NCBI RefSeq assembly: GCF_003955715.1
Contig: NZ_CP034463.1
Span: 9,982,001 to 10,046,000, forward strand
Source of the DNA: Streptomyces aquilus
Lineage (GTDB): Bacteria > Actinomycetota > Actinomycetes > Streptomycetales > Streptomycetaceae
Direction of reading: 5' to 3'
Length of the DNA stretch: 64,000 nucleotides
This document shows, in pieces, positions 34,165 to 43,647 of the stretch. The position numbers and the translations under genes are program-made. The notes beneath the pieces are model-generated. The model had not been told where the DNA came from. It made no database searches and saw only the letters and a program-made list of their open reading frames with translations. Positions within the stretch are counted from its first letter, which is position 1. Every line of letters begins with the position of its first letter.

Positions 34165-36320
34165 CGCTCGATCGACGCGCGCTCGTCCGCCGACACAACC
34201 CCGTCCTGACGGCACCGCACCCAACCGACGTCCTCACCGTCGGCAACGGCGACATAGCGATGACGGTCGACCTGTCGGGCCTTCAGACGTTCCCGGACTT
34301 CCACGAGCTGCGCCCGGACCCGCGGCGAGTCGTCGACGGCGGCGAGACCGGCCTGCCCGCACACATCCCTCGCCCGTTCGACCGCGATGACCACCAGATA
34401 CCGCTGCGCACGCAGTCGACCTGGGGGTGGTACCGCACCCGGACCGAGCGCGAGTTCCTCCCCGACGAGGCGACGACCACTTACGAGACGTCGCGTGGCA
34501 CGGTGCCGTACCTCGACCGCAAGAGACTGCACCGCGCCGGCGACCCGATCCCGGACGAGTTCGCGGCCGGTGCCTGGCTGGCCTTCAACCCCCGCCGGAC
34601 GCACCTCGGGCGTCTCGCGCTCGACGTGACATCCGACGGACCCCGGCTGGACGGCCCGCACCGGCTCACGGACACCCGCACCGAACTCGACCTGTGGACC
34701 GGGACCGTGCACGCCACGTACCGCCTCGACGGAGTCCCCGTGACGGTCACGACCGTGGCGCACCCCGATGTCCATCGCTTCGCGGTGCGTCTGCGATCCC
34801 CGTTGCTGGCGCGTGGCCTCGGCGTGGCCTGGTGCTCCGACCCGCAGCCCGACGACCTGGCGCCTTTCGAGCTTCCGCTCGACGAGCGCGTCAGTTGGGC
34901 CCAGCTGGGCCCCGGACGCTGGGAAGCACACCGCGCCGTGGAGTCGTCGGCGTACGTCGTCACGATCGAGACGACCGGTCACCTCACCCCCCACGACGAC
35001 GGCGCTCGCGTCCTGGTGACGACCGATCAGCCGGAACTCGATGTGATCGTCACCCTCCGGCCCGAGGAGCGAGCTGCCTCCCCGACACCCTCGTACGGGC
35101 TACCGAGGGCGGACGCCGGCACGACCGCTTCGGACTTCACGTCCGTCCAGGCGGCTTCCGCGCGCTGGTGGGAGGACCACTGGCTCGGTGGCGCCGCGGT
35201 GAGCTTCGAGGGCAGCACTGACAAGCGGGCCGGGGAACTGGAACGCCGCGTCGTGTTGTCGCAGTACCTGACGGCGGTCAACGGAGCCGGTGCCACACCG
35301 CCTGCGGAGACCGGGCTGACGTACAACACGTGGACGGGCAAGTTCCATCTGGAGATGCACTGGTGGCATGCGGCGCACTTCGCGCTGTGGGGTCGCGGCG
35401 AACTTCTGGAGCGCAGCCTCGGCTGGTACCACGGCGCCTTGGCCGCCGCACGGAGCACAGCCCGGCGTCAGGGCTACCGTGGCGCGCGCTGGCCGAAGCA
35501 GACCGACAACTCGGCGCGTGAGTCGCCCAGCCACATCGGCGTGTTCCTGATCTGGCAGCAGCCTCACGTCATCCATCTGCTGGAGCTGCTGTACGACGAA
35601 GGACGCTCGACCGAGTTCCTCACAGAGCACTGGCCGTTGGTGGAGGCCACCGCGGACTTCATGGCCGACTTCGTCGAGGAACGCGACGGTGTCTTCACAC
35701 TGCCGCCTCCGCTCATTCCCGCGCAGGAGAGCTACCTCGCCGACCGCCTCACCAACGCCGACCCGACCTTCGAACTCGTCTACTGGTGCTGGGCACTCGA
35801 CGTCGCGAACGCGTGGAGGGGACGTCTCGGGCTCCCGCTCCGCGACGACTGGGACCGCGTCGCGCGCGGCCTGCGGCGTCCGCTGGTCCTGCCGGACGGC
35901 AGGTACGCCGCGATCGCGACGCCGCCGTACCTGGTGCGCAAGGACCATCCGTCGATGCTGATGGCGCTCGGCTGGCTGCCCGACACCGGGATCGTGGACC
36001 CCGACATCATGGGCGCGACTCTCGACGCGGTGTGGAACCACTGGGATTTCCAGACCAGTTGGGGCTGGGACTACCCGGTCATGGCGATGACGGCCGCGCG
36101 CCTCGGCGACGTGGGCCGCGCGTTGGACGCGTTGCTGTTCCCCTCACCCAAGAACCAGTTCCTGACCAACGGCCACAACCCACAGATGCCGGGCTTCCTC
36201 ACGCTCTATCTTCCGGCGAACGGCGGACTGCTCGCCGCGGTCGCCCACGTCGTGGCCGCCGTGGATGGCGGAGCGAAGCCTCCCGCGGGCTGGACCGTCG
36301 CGGCCGAGGGTTTCGGATGA
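34161..36320 (+). CDS. Six-hairpin (alpha/alpha)6 glycosidase, GH65-like
   Basis: The 719-aa product starts MTLDRRALVRRHNPVLTAPH. The first 270 residues form a beta-sandwich-like part ('VLTVGNGDIAMTVDLSGLQT'); the rest is helical with the block 'YNTWTGKFHLEMHWWHAAHF', 'RWPKQTDNSARESPSHIGVF' and 'WDFQTSWGWDYPVMAMTAAR'. This arrangement is that of six-hairpin glycosidases related to GH65/GH15/GH95. Acidic residues in the hairpin loops (E in FHLEMHWW, E in IPAQESYL) are candidates for catalysis. No signal peptide. It lies between the GH1 gene and the sugar ABC transporter. Exact family and substrate are unsure. Confidence 0.75.
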   Translation: MTLDRRALVRRHNPVLTAPHPTDVLTVGNGDIAMTVDLSGLQTFPDFHELRPDPRRVVDGGETGLPAHIPRPFDRDDHQIPLRTQSTWGWYRTRTEREFLPDEATTTYETSRGTVPYLDRKRLHRAGDPIPDEFAAGAWLAFNPRRTHLGRLALDVTSDGPRLDGPHRLTDTRTELDLWTGTVHATYRLDGVPVTVTTVAHPDVHRFAVRLRSPLLARGLGVAWCSDPQPDDLAPFELPLDERVSWAQLGPGRWEAHRAVESSAYVVTIETTGHLTPHDDGARVLVTTDQPELDVIVTLRPEERAASPTPSYGLPRADAGTTASDFTSVQAASARWWEDHWLGGAAVSFEGSTDKRAGELERRVVLSQYLTAVNGAGATPPAETGLTYNTWTGKFHLEMHWWHAAHFALWGRGELLERSLGWYHGALAAARSTARRQGYRGARWPKQTDNSARESPSHIGVFLIWQQPHVIHLLELLYDEGRSTEFLTEHWPLVEATADFMADFVEERDGVFTLPPPLIPAQESYLADRLTNADPTFELVYWCWALDVANAWRGRLGLPLRDDWDRVARGLRRPLVLPDGRYAAIATPPYLVRKDHPSMLMALGWLPDTGIVDPDIMGATLDAVWNHWDFQTSWGWDYPVMAMTAARLGDVGRALDALLFPSPKNQFLTNGHNPQMPGFLTLYLPANGGLLAAVAHVVAAVDGGAKPPAGWTVAAEGFG

Positions 36321-36449
36321 CGGCCTAGTGGCCGCCTTACCCGGACGGCCCGGCCGCGCATCCGCGCCGGGGCGTCGACATCCCCCCACGACTCCAGCAC
36401 CACAGCACACCTCCATATGTCAACAGCGCACGAATCAAAGGTGATAGCC

Positions 36450-37775
36450 ATGCGCAGGAATCCCACCACTCAGTCCGTGTCCCGGCCCATGAGCCGCCGC
36501 TCCTTCGTCTGGACTGCCGGCTCGCTGGGCATCGCCGCGTCGCTCCTCCTCCAGGGATGCGGGTCGGGCAGTGACTCCGGGTCCGACGACGGCACGGTAG
36601 AGCTGACCTTCATGAACCAGTCGCGAGGCCAGGAAGCCGCCCTCAACGCCCTCGCCAAGCAGTACACGAAGGAGACGGGGATCGTCGTCAAGGTCGAGTC
36701 CCCCGGACCGTCCGACTACCTCGCGAAGCTCCAGGCCAAGGCGCAGTCCCGCAACATGCCCGACGTGTACTCGTCCTTCCTCGCCGTCGACATGGCCCCG
36801 TTCTACAAGGCCGGCTGGGCCATGAACCTCGAGCCCGAACTCAAGGGAGCGTGGGGTGACCAGTTCGCTCCGGGAGTCGTCGAGCAGTCCGCTTTCATCA
36901 AGGACAACAACCTCGATGTCCCGCCGGGCATCTACTCGGCGCACTGGGAGACGCAGTCCTATGGCCTGATCCTCGATCCCGCCAGGACCAAGATCGACCC
37001 GAAGGCGCCGCCGAAGACCATGGACGACCTCATCACCGCGCTCAAGGCGTCCAACAAGGACGGTAAGGGGAACTTCTCGGTCGCCTCGTCGCTCACCCCG
37101 GCGCTGATCCAGCAGTTCGCCTCCAACTGGCTCACCGACCAACAGATCTCGGACACCTTCGCCGGCAAGTCGAGCTGGAAGTCGGACGGTTGGCGCAAGG
37201 CGTTCCAACTCCTCCTCGATCTGAAGAAGGCCGGCGTCATATCCAACGGAGCGCTCCCCGGCGGTCAGGGCGACAACCCCGCGGTCGAGACGTCCTTCTT
37301 CAACAAGCGTGAGGTCGGCGCCATCTTCGACGCCTCGGCAGGCGTCTCGGTCGGCAAGCGCACGGCCCCCAACTACACCGACTACGCCTCGATGCCCCTG
37401 CCCGCCGCCTCCGACGCCACGCTCGCTCCCCGGTCCCCGGGTGTCCCCGGCAAGGGCGCGGTCGTCAATCCCCGTGGCAAGCACCCCAAGGAAGCGCTGG
37501 CCTTCGTCAAGTGGCTGACGATGCCGGAGCAGCAGAAGGTGTTCGCCGAGGAGGCCCGCATCGTACCGACGAGCAAGGAGCTCCTGGCGGGCGGCAGCCT
37601 TCCCGCGCAGCTCACCGGTTTCGCCGCGGCCACCGAGAACCAGCAGAAGGTGACCAACAGCCTCACCCCCGATGTCAACGCGGCGCTCACCCGTGACACC
37701 CAGAGCCTGGTCCTCGGCGAGAAGACCGTCGACCAGATCCTCGATGACCTCCAGTCGGCACAGGAACGCGGCTGA
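36450..37775 (+). CDS. Sugar ABC transporter substrate-binding lipoprotein
   Basis: ATG 36450 follows AAGGTGAT. The 441-aa product has a twin-arginine signal (MSRRSFVWTAGSL) and a lipobox LLLQGCGSG, so it is a Tat-exported lipoprotein. The mature part shows family-1 sugar-binding motifs: 'VELTFMNQSRGQEAALNALA', 'YLAKLQAKAQSRNMPDVYSS' and the C-terminal 'HPKEALAFVKWLTMPEQQKV'. It delivers an oligosaccharide to the two permeases encoded directly downstream; the stop and the next start overlap by one base (TGATG). Aromatic residues typical of sugar pockets are present. Confidence 0.92.
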   Translation: MRRNPTTQSVSRPMSRRSFVWTAGSLGIAASLLLQGCGSGSDSGSDDGTVELTFMNQSRGQEAALNALAKQYTKETGIVVKVESPGPSDYLAKLQAKAQSRNMPDVYSSFLAVDMAPFYKAGWAMNLEPELKGAWGDQFAPGVVEQSAFIKDNNLDVPPGIYSAHWETQSYGLILDPARTKIDPKAPPKTMDDLITALKASNKDGKGNFSVASSLTPALIQQFASNWLTDQQISDTFAGKSSWKSDGWRKAFQLLLDLKKAGVISNGALPGGQGDNPAVETSFFNKREVGAIFDASAGVSVGKRTAPNYTDYASMPLPAASDATLAPRSPGVPGKGAVVNPRGKHPKEALAFVKWLTMPEQQKVFAEEARIVPTSKELLAGGSLPAQLTGFAAATENQQKVTNSLTPDVNAALTRDTQSLVLGEKTVDQILDDLQSAQERG

Positions 37776-38683
37776 TGGCCTCGCTGACGGCGCGCGTCCG
37801 CGACCGACGCACCCTGCGCCGCAACATCACCGCACTGGCGTTCCTCGCTCCCGCGATCGCGCTCATCGGAGTGTTCACCATCACACCGTTCGTCCAGGCG
37901 ATCCTGCTGAGCTTCCAGTCCTGGGACGGGATCAGCCTGGAGACCCCCTGGGTGGGCCTGGACAACTACGAGTTCGTCTTCGGGGACGACGAATTCTGGG
38001 CGTCCATGAAGAACGTCGCGATATTCGGCGTGGTCGGCTTCTTCCTGGGGAACGCGCTCCCCCTGGGCATGGCCATCGCGGTGAACCGGATCCGGCGACT
38101 GAGGACCTTCTTCCGCACCGTCTTCTACCTGCCGGGCATTCTCTCCGTCGTGGTCGTCGGCGTGATCTTCCTGTTCATGTTCGAACCCCGCTCCGGGGTC
38201 CTCAACCAGATGCTCGACATGGTCGGCCTGGAGTCCCTTCAGCAGAACTGGCTCGGTGACCCGTCATTCGCCCTGCCGTCCGTCGCCGCGGTCTTCATCT
38301 GGTTCCACTGGGGTTTCGGATTCCTCCTCTTCCTCGCCGGTCTCCAGGACATTCCGGAGGAGCTGTACGAGGCGGCTGAACTCGACGGCGCGCGTGCCTG
38401 GGCCAAGTTCCGGTACGTCACCTGGCCACAGCTCGCACCCGTGACCACGATCGTCAGCCTGCTGACACTTCTCGCAGCCCTCCAGATCTTCGGCACGGTC
38501 CAGGTCCTGACGAATGGCGGTCCCGGCTCGCACACCCTGGTACCCACCCTGCTCATCTACGAGGAGGCCTTCACCAACAACCGCTACGGCAGCGCGGCGG
38601 CGATGTCGGTGCTCTTCGGCGGCGCCCTCGTGGTGCTCTCCTTCCTCCAGCTCACCATCGCGCGACGGCGGGCCGACAAATGA
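37775..38683 (+). CDS. Sugar ABC transporter permease (MalF type)
   Basis: A 302-aa membrane protein with six predicted helices. The ATPase-coupling EAA loop reads YEAAELDGARAWAKFRYVTW, near residue 195-215, and 'LTNGGPGSHTLVPTLLIYEE' near the C-terminus is typical for MalF-like subunits (CUT1 family). It pairs with the next permease. Start and stop overlap both neighbours, so translation is coupled. No ATPase gene is present; in Streptomyces the shared ATPase MsiK serves many CUT1 importers. Confidence 0.92.
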   Translation: MASLTARVRDRRTLRRNITALAFLAPAIALIGVFTITPFVQAILLSFQSWDGISLETPWVGLDNYEFVFGDDEFWASMKNVAIFGVVGFFLGNALPLGMAIAVNRIRRLRTFFRTVFYLPGILSVVVVGVIFLFMFEPRSGVLNQMLDMVGLESLQQNWLGDPSFALPSVAAVFIWFHWGFGFLLFLAGLQDIPEELYEAAELDGARAWAKFRYVTWPQLAPVTTIVSLLTLLAALQIFGTVQVLTNGGPGSHTLVPTLLIYEEAFTNNRYGSAAAMSVLFGGALVVLSFLQLTIARRRADK

Positions 38684-39621
38684 CGACGAAAGCAGGTGAC
38701 CGGGCAGACATGGTGACGTCGCTCGTAGGCACCGAGAAGAACGGTGCTGCCGAAGATCCGTCCGGCGACTCCCGGGACCAGTCTCCCCGGCCGCGTCGAC
38801 GCCGGATCAGGGCCAACCGGGTGGGCCTCTACGGTCTGCTCGGTGTGGCGGCACTGACCGCGCTCTTCCCGCTTCTGTGGATGTTGTCCGGATCGCTCCA
38901 GACCCAGGACGAACTGCTGTCCGGGGACAGCCTCATACCGAGCGGGTTCCACTGGAAGACCTACGTCACCGCCTGGACCGACGGTGACCTCGGGACGTAT
39001 CTCTCCAACAGCGTGTTCTACACGCTGACCGCCGTGCTGGGCATCCTCGTCGTGTCCAGCATGGCGGGATACGTCCTGGCCCGGGTCGAGTTCTGGGGCA
39101 AGGGGTTCTTCACCTTCGTGATCCTCGCGGTCATGATCATCCCCGCGCCAGCGATGTTCCTGGCCCAGTACCGGCTGCTGCTCGATCTCGGTCTTACCAA
39201 CAGCCGGCTCGGCTACATCCTGATCCTGATCACCTCCGGGGTTCCCATGGCGACGTTGATCATGCGGAGCTTCTTCGTCGGTCAGCCCAGGGAACTGGAG
39301 GAGTCGGCGGCACTCGACGGCGCGTCGCCTCTGAGGATCTTCGCGAGCATCATCCTGCCGTTGGCCCGTCCAGGTCTCGCCGCCGTCGCCGTGATCCAGG
39401 GACTGCACGCCTGGAACGAGTACCTCATGGCCCTGGTCCTCTTCGACGACAACAGCCTCATGCCGATCCAGCGCGGGCTGACGAGCTTCAACTCGGCGGA
39501 GACACCGCAACAACAGGTCCTGCTGGCCGCGACCGTGATCTCGGTGGTGCCCGTGATCGTGTTCTACCTGCTCGCGCAGCGGAACATCGTGAACGGCCTC
39601 GGCGCCGGCGCCCTCAAGTAG
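38680..39621 (+). CDS. Sugar ABC transporter permease (MalG type)
   Basis: A 313-aa product with six helices and the EAA loop LEESAALDGASPLRIFASII, followed by 'LPLARPGLAAVAVIQGLHAW'. The C-terminal 'LAQRNIVNGLGAGALK' is the usual end of MalG-like permeases ('..Q...V.GL..GA.KG'). The ATG at 38680 overlaps the stop of the first permease; ATG 38710 with AGGTGA is an alternative that would remove ten residues. The charged N-terminal tail (RRRIRANRVG) is cytoplasmic. Forms the channel with the MalF-type subunit. Confidence 0.92.
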   Translation: MTTKAGDRADMVTSLVGTEKNGAAEDPSGDSRDQSPRPRRRRIRANRVGLYGLLGVAALTALFPLLWMLSGSLQTQDELLSGDSLIPSGFHWKTYVTAWTDGDLGTYLSNSVFYTLTAVLGILVVSSMAGYVLARVEFWGKGFFTFVILAVMIIPAPAMFLAQYRLLLDLGLTNSRLGYILILITSGVPMATLIMRSFFVGQPRELEESAALDGASPLRIFASIILPLARPGLAAVAVIQGLHAWNEYLMALVLFDDNSLMPIQRGLTSFNSAETPQQQVLLAATVISVVPVIVFYLLAQRNIVNGLGAGALK

Positions 39622-39953
39622 TCCGGCCGCGCGCAGCAGCCGGCAGCTTCCGGCCCCGGGCGCCGAGGACATGGCTGCCTAGGCCCGTGCCTTCGGTCTG
39701 TGGAGGGTTCAGCCCCTGCCAGTTCGGGCCGGCAGAGGGCTGACGTTGTCGCGTTCGCGCCGCTGGTCCGTTTCCGTGGCCCGGTTCTCGCTCAGCGCGC
39801 CGACGGCCCCCGCGAGCCGGTGGCGCAAGCGGGGGGGAACGGGGCGGGGACCAGGAAGCGTTTCGCGAACCCGACTGCGAGCCGACCCGGGCTCTGAGAC
39901 GTGAGGGGCCGCACTCGGCTCGTGATTCTCCGGGCTACGAGCTCGATGGTTGC
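39622..39953. other. Intergenic region between convergent genes, no feature seen
   Basis: Separates the permease gene from the convergent SDR gene. No convincing terminator hairpin or gene was found. Confidence 0.4.
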
Positions 39954-40757
39954 CTAGTGCTCAGGGCGCGGCTTGGCCTTGGTGGCGTGACGGGCGGCCT
40001 TGTAGGTCTCGGGCAGGAAGCGGTGTTCGATGGCGGTGCGCTTGGTGGCGGCGTCGCCGCCGACGACCTCGGCACGTCCGTTCATCAGGGCGAGGAAGCC
40101 TTGGCGTGCCACTTCCTTGCGGCTGTTCTTCTTCATGCCGGGGCCGAAGGCGGTGTTGTTCATGCCGGCGCGGGCGTGGAAGTCACTGTCGGTGGCGCCG
40201 GGCATGAGACAGGTGACGGTGACACCGTGTTCCTTGAGTTCCTCGCGCAGCCCGAGGGCGAACATACGGGTGAAGGCGCGGGAGGGCCCGTACACGGTCT
40301 CGTATGGGGTGGGCAGGGTCGCCGACAGCGACGACGTGATCAGGATGCGGCCGCGGCCGTTGCCGGCCATGTGCCGGGCGACGTGCTTGGCCAGGTGCAC
40401 GACGGAGGCCACGTTCAGCTGGATCAGGGACAGTTCGTCGTCCAGGTCGGTGTCGAGGAAGGCGCCCCCGATGCTGCGGCCGGCGTTGAGGACCGCCGCG
40501 TCGAGCGGCCGGCCGGTCTCCTGCACCGCCCGCCACACCGTCTCGACACCCTCGCTCTGGGAGAGGTCGGCGCGCACGGGTGTGACGTGGACGCCGTGCC
40601 GCGCGAGGTCGGCCGCTGCCTGGTCGGTGTGCTCGCTGCGGCCGGTGGCGATCAGGTCGAAGCCGTTGATGGCGAACAGCTTCGCGAGTTCGTAGCCGAT
40701 GCCCGCGGAGGCCCCGGTCACCAGGGCGAGTGGGCGGTGGGAGTCGGTGTTACTCAT
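39954..40757 (-). CDS. SDR-family oxidoreductase
   Basis: ATG 40757 with GGAG twelve bases upstream. The 267-aa product has the classical SDR fold: TGASAGIGYELAKLFA near residues 14-29, 'AVLNAGRSIGG', Ser in ILITSSLSATLP, and 'YGPSRAFTRMFALGLREEL', where Y-x-x-x-R replaces the common Y-x-x-x-K. The Arg in the catalytic position is unusual but found in some subfamilies. NADPH preference is suggested by ATGRSEHTDQA. It likely reduces or oxidises a small carbonyl compound. A decayed SDR gene lies directly upstream on the same strand. Confidence 0.83.
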   Translation of the reverse strand: MSNTDSHRPLALVTGASAGIGYELAKLFAINGFDLIATGRSEHTDQAAADLARHGVHVTPVRADLSQSEGVETVWRAVQETGRPLDAAVLNAGRSIGGAFLDTDLDDELSLIQLNVASVVHLAKHVARHMAGNGRGRILITSSLSATLPTPYETVYGPSRAFTRMFALGLREELKEHGVTVTCLMPGATDSDFHARAGMNNTAFGPGMKKNSRKEVARQGFLALMNGRAEVVGGDAATKRTAIEHRFLPETYKAARHATKAKPRPEH

Positions 40758-40829
40758 GAGAGGTGCTGCTCCTTTTCCGTGTGCTGGTGGGCGTCCGGTG
40801 CTGCCCATCGCCGAGCACGGGGCTGGGGG

Positions 40830-41354
40830 TGGGGTTACCAGTCCTGGCGGGTGGGGTGGATCGCGCCCTCGTTGAGGTCCTGGGCGATCTGCTTGCCCTC
40901 GGTGCCCCTGGATGCCGTGGGTGATGCCGACTTCCTGGCGGACGCTGTCGGTGATGCCGCGGATGAAGAACTTGGTGGTGCTGTAACGCCGCCGGCGTCC
41001 CCGACGCGGATGCCGGCCACCGAGCCGACGTTGAGGATGTGCTGACCGGCGGGCGATCATTCCGGGTAGGACGGCGGCGCTGATGGCGTGCAGGCAGCCG
41101 CGGAGGTAGGTGTCGATCATCTTGTCCCGGTCGTCGACGGCACGGTCGGACCACTTGGAGAAACAGCATCAGGCCTGCGTTGTCGACCAGGCGGTCGACA
41201 GGGCCATACTCGTCGGCGGTGAACCCCGTCAGACCCTCGATGTCGTCTCGGTGGGTGACGTCGGCGGCGCGGACGGTGGTCGGGCCGATACGGAGGAGGC
41301 GCCAGTGATGACGCTGACGCGGCCCTGGAGGTGGGGTTCGTGGCTGTCTGCCAT
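40830..41354 (-). pseudogene. Decayed SDR gene with several frameshifts
   Basis: ATG 41354 has a strong GGAGGGAG ribosome site and starts MADSHEPHLQGRVSVITGAS, a normal SDR beginning. The frame then breaks; pieces in other frames read RAADVTHRDDIEGLTGFTAD, EYGPVDRLVDNAGLM, and STTKFFIRGITDSVRQEVGI, all recognisable SDR blocks in the right order. At least three shifts are required. No functional product is expected. Confidence 0.7.
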
Positions 41355-41556
41355 GGTGGCTCCCTCCTCGCTGTGCGCAGGTGTCGGACGGTGCATGCGC
41401 GTTGACGTCCACTTCGGCGTCTGTGATCGTGTCGGGCCGGTAGGTCAGGTCGTGGGAAGAACCGTTTGAGGTGGTATCAGCGTTCCCGGCCGTGGGTGAG
41501 GCCGGCCGGTGACAGGCCTTACGGACTCGTCACTGGCCGGCCAGCCCGGCTCGAAG

Positions 41557-42411
41557 TCAGGCGGCGGAGGCGTCGAAGTCGGCCGACTTCGTCAGTGCCT
41601 CGTTCGCGCGGATCTCGGCGAGCATCGACTCCAGCTGCTCGATCGCCATGCCGTACGCCGGAGTGCCCAGCAGCAGGCGCTGGGGGTGGGAGTCGGCGGC
41701 GAGGGCGGTGATGATCGCCCGGGCGGCGGCGTGGGGGTCGCCGGGCTCCTTGCCGGTGTCCGCGCGGAACGCGGCGCGCTGCGCGCCGACCGTGTCGGCG
41801 TAGTCCGCGATCTCCCGCTCGGGCAGCGTCTCGTTGGCGGACCGGCCGGCCCAGTCGGTACGGAAGGGGCCGGGCTCCACGAGCAGTGTGGTGATGCCGA
41901 GCGGGGCGACCTCCTGGCGCAGGGCGTCGGTCAGGCCCTCGACGGCGAACTTGGTGGCGGCGTAGTAGCCGACGGCCGGGAAGGCGCGGAGCCCTCCGAT
42001 GGAGGAGAAGTTCACGATCGTTCCCGAGCAGCGTGCGCGCATACCGGGCAGGACGGCGCGGATGACGTCGGACAGGCCGAAGACGTTGATGTCGAAGATT
42101 CGGCGGATCTCGTCGTCGGTTGCCTCCTCCACGGCGGCGAAGTAGCCGATGCCGGCGTTGTTGACCAGTACATCGATGCCGCCGAAGTGCTTCTCCGCAG
42201 CCTCGACGGCCTCCCTGACCTGCGTGACGTCGGTGACGTCGAGGGGCAGGGCGAGTGCCTGGTCGTTGCCCTCGACGAGATCCTGGACCTGGGCGACGTT
42301 GCGGGCGGTGACGACCGCCTTGTGGCCGGCGGCGAGGACCTCCTGGGCCAGGGCACGGCCGAAGCCGGTCGAGCAGCCAGTGATGAACCAGACGTTCTGC
42401 TGAACAGACAC
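41557..42411 (-). CDS. SDR-family oxidoreductase
   Basis: GTG 42411 follows GAGGAAG. The 284-aa product is a classical SDR of the type seen in many Streptomyces stress loci: 'FITGCSTGFGRALAQEVLAA' (cofactor), 'NNAGIGYFAAVEEA', Ser in NFSSIGGLRAFP, and YYAATKFAVEG with the catalytic Tyr and Lys. The C-terminal 'AAARAIITALAADSHPQRLL' is typical for this subgroup. It is divergent from an XRE-type regulator (start 42700) across a 288-base gap, a common pairing in which the regulator controls the dehydrogenase. Substrate unknown. Confidence 0.87.
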   Translation of the reverse strand: MSVQQNVWFITGCSTGFGRALAQEVLAAGHKAVVTARNVAQVQDLVEGNDQALALPLDVTDVTQVREAVEAAEKHFGGIDVLVNNAGIGYFAAVEEATDDEIRRIFDINVFGLSDVIRAVLPGMRARCSGTIVNFSSIGGLRAFPAVGYYAATKFAVEGLTDALRQEVAPLGITTLLVEPGPFRTDWAGRSANETLPEREIADYADTVGAQRAAFRADTGKEPGDPHAAARAIITALAADSHPQRLLLGTPAYGMAIEQLESMLAEIRANEALTKSADFDASAA

Positions 42412-42699
42412 GATGCGGATCTTCCTCAGAAAGGGCGCACCCCTCCCACGGCGATCACCACGGGTGACGGTGACGGGGGTGCTGTGTACAGGGGGGAAAG
42501 CGACGCCCGCCCGGGCCTGTGTCACGCACACGGCAGGCGGGCCGCGGACCTCTTCAAGGTCGCTGCTATGGCCGCCCAACCATTGATGCACGCCGTGACG
42601 CGGCAGACCAAGCCGTGGACGGGGGCCATTGCTGCCGGGGAAAGACCTTCCCCCTCATGCCAGTGGATCCCCGCCGCGACCCGGGGAACACTGGCAGGC

Positions 42700-43617
42700 A
42701 TGGCGAACAATGCCGAGGAGATCAAGAAATTCCTGCGCGCCCGGCGCGACGCGGTCCGCCCCTCCCAGGTCGGCCTGACGAACTACCCGGGGCGGCGGGT
42801 ACCAGGCCTGCGCCGCGAAGAGGTTGCGCAGCTCGCCGGGGTCAGTGTGGACTACTACACCCGCCTGGAGCAGGGACGGCTCACCAGCGCCTCCGAAGGC
42901 GTCATCCTGTCCATCGCCGAGGCCCTGCGACTGACCCAGGCCGAGACCCAGTACCTGCGCGACCTGCTGCGCCCCCAGCCCCGCCGCAGCGCCGAGCCAG
43001 CGCCGCCCCAGCAGGTGCGGCCCGCTCTGCTGCGCATGCTCAACGGGCTGCACGACCAGCCCGCCTTCGTCCTCGGCCGCCGCAACGAGGTCCTGGCCTC
43101 CAACGACCTCCTCGACGCCTTGTTCACCCCGTTCAACCACCGCCCGCCCGACGAGCGCAACCTGCTGCGCTGGATGCTCCTCGACCCCGCCGCCCGCTCC
43201 CTGTATCTCGACTGGGCACAGGTCACCTCCGAGGTCGTCGGCGTGCTGCGCGCTGAGGCCGGCCGCAACCCCCACGACCCGCAGATCGCCGAATTCGTCG
43301 CCGAACTGCGCGCCGCATCCCCCGAGTTCCGCACCTGGTGGGCCGAGCGGACCGTGGTCGAACGCACCTGGGGCAGCAAACGGTTCAACCATCCCGTCGT
43401 CGGCCGCCTCGACATCACCTACGAAGCCCTCTCCCTGCCGGGCGACCCCGACCAGATCCTCTTCGTCTACGCCGGCAAGACCGACGACGACCTCGAAAAA
43501 CTGCGCATCCTCGCCAGCTGGTACGCCCAGTCCATGCCCCGTCCCACCGCCGCGGGCGAGCACACTGCCCAGCCGCAACGGGACGGGGCGGATGAACAAG
43601 ACGCCCGCCCCGCGTAG
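42700..43617 (+). CDS. XRE-type regulator with MmyB-like ligand-binding domain
   Basis: The 305-aa product has an N-terminal helix-turn-helix at about residues 10-75: 'EIKKFLRARRDAVRPSQVGL', 'PGLRREEVAQLAGVSVDYYT' and RLEQGRLTSAS. The C-terminal 'VRPALLRMLNGLHDQPAFVL', 'RNEVLASNDLLDALFTPFNH' and 'WWAERTVVERTWGSKRFNHP' form the MmyB-like PAS-type domain of Streptomyces regulators, which may bind a fatty acid-like ligand. ATG 42700 has only weak GGCAGG. It probably controls the divergent SDR gene. Confidence 0.88.
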   Translation: MANNAEEIKKFLRARRDAVRPSQVGLTNYPGRRVPGLRREEVAQLAGVSVDYYTRLEQGRLTSASEGVILSIAEALRLTQAETQYLRDLLRPQPRRSAEPAPPQQVRPALLRMLNGLHDQPAFVLGRRNEVLASNDLLDALFTPFNHRPPDERNLLRWMLLDPAARSLYLDWAQVTSEVVGVLRAEAGRNPHDPQIAEFVAELRAASPEFRTWWAERTVVERTWGSKRFNHPVVGRLDITYEALSLPGDPDQILFVYAGKTDDDLEKLRILASWYAQSMPRPTAAGEHTAQPQRDGADEQDARPA

Positions 43618-43647
43618 GTCCACCGCGGCGTCGCGCCCGGTCGGCCA

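Noticed and set aside
32692..34224. 510-codon minus-strand frame opposite the GH1 gene
   Set aside because: Antisense to a GH1 enzyme with both catalytic glutamates in place.
36435..37484. 349-codon minus-strand frame opposite the sugar-binding lipoprotein
   Set aside because: Shadow of a gene with Tat signal, lipobox and binding-protein motifs.
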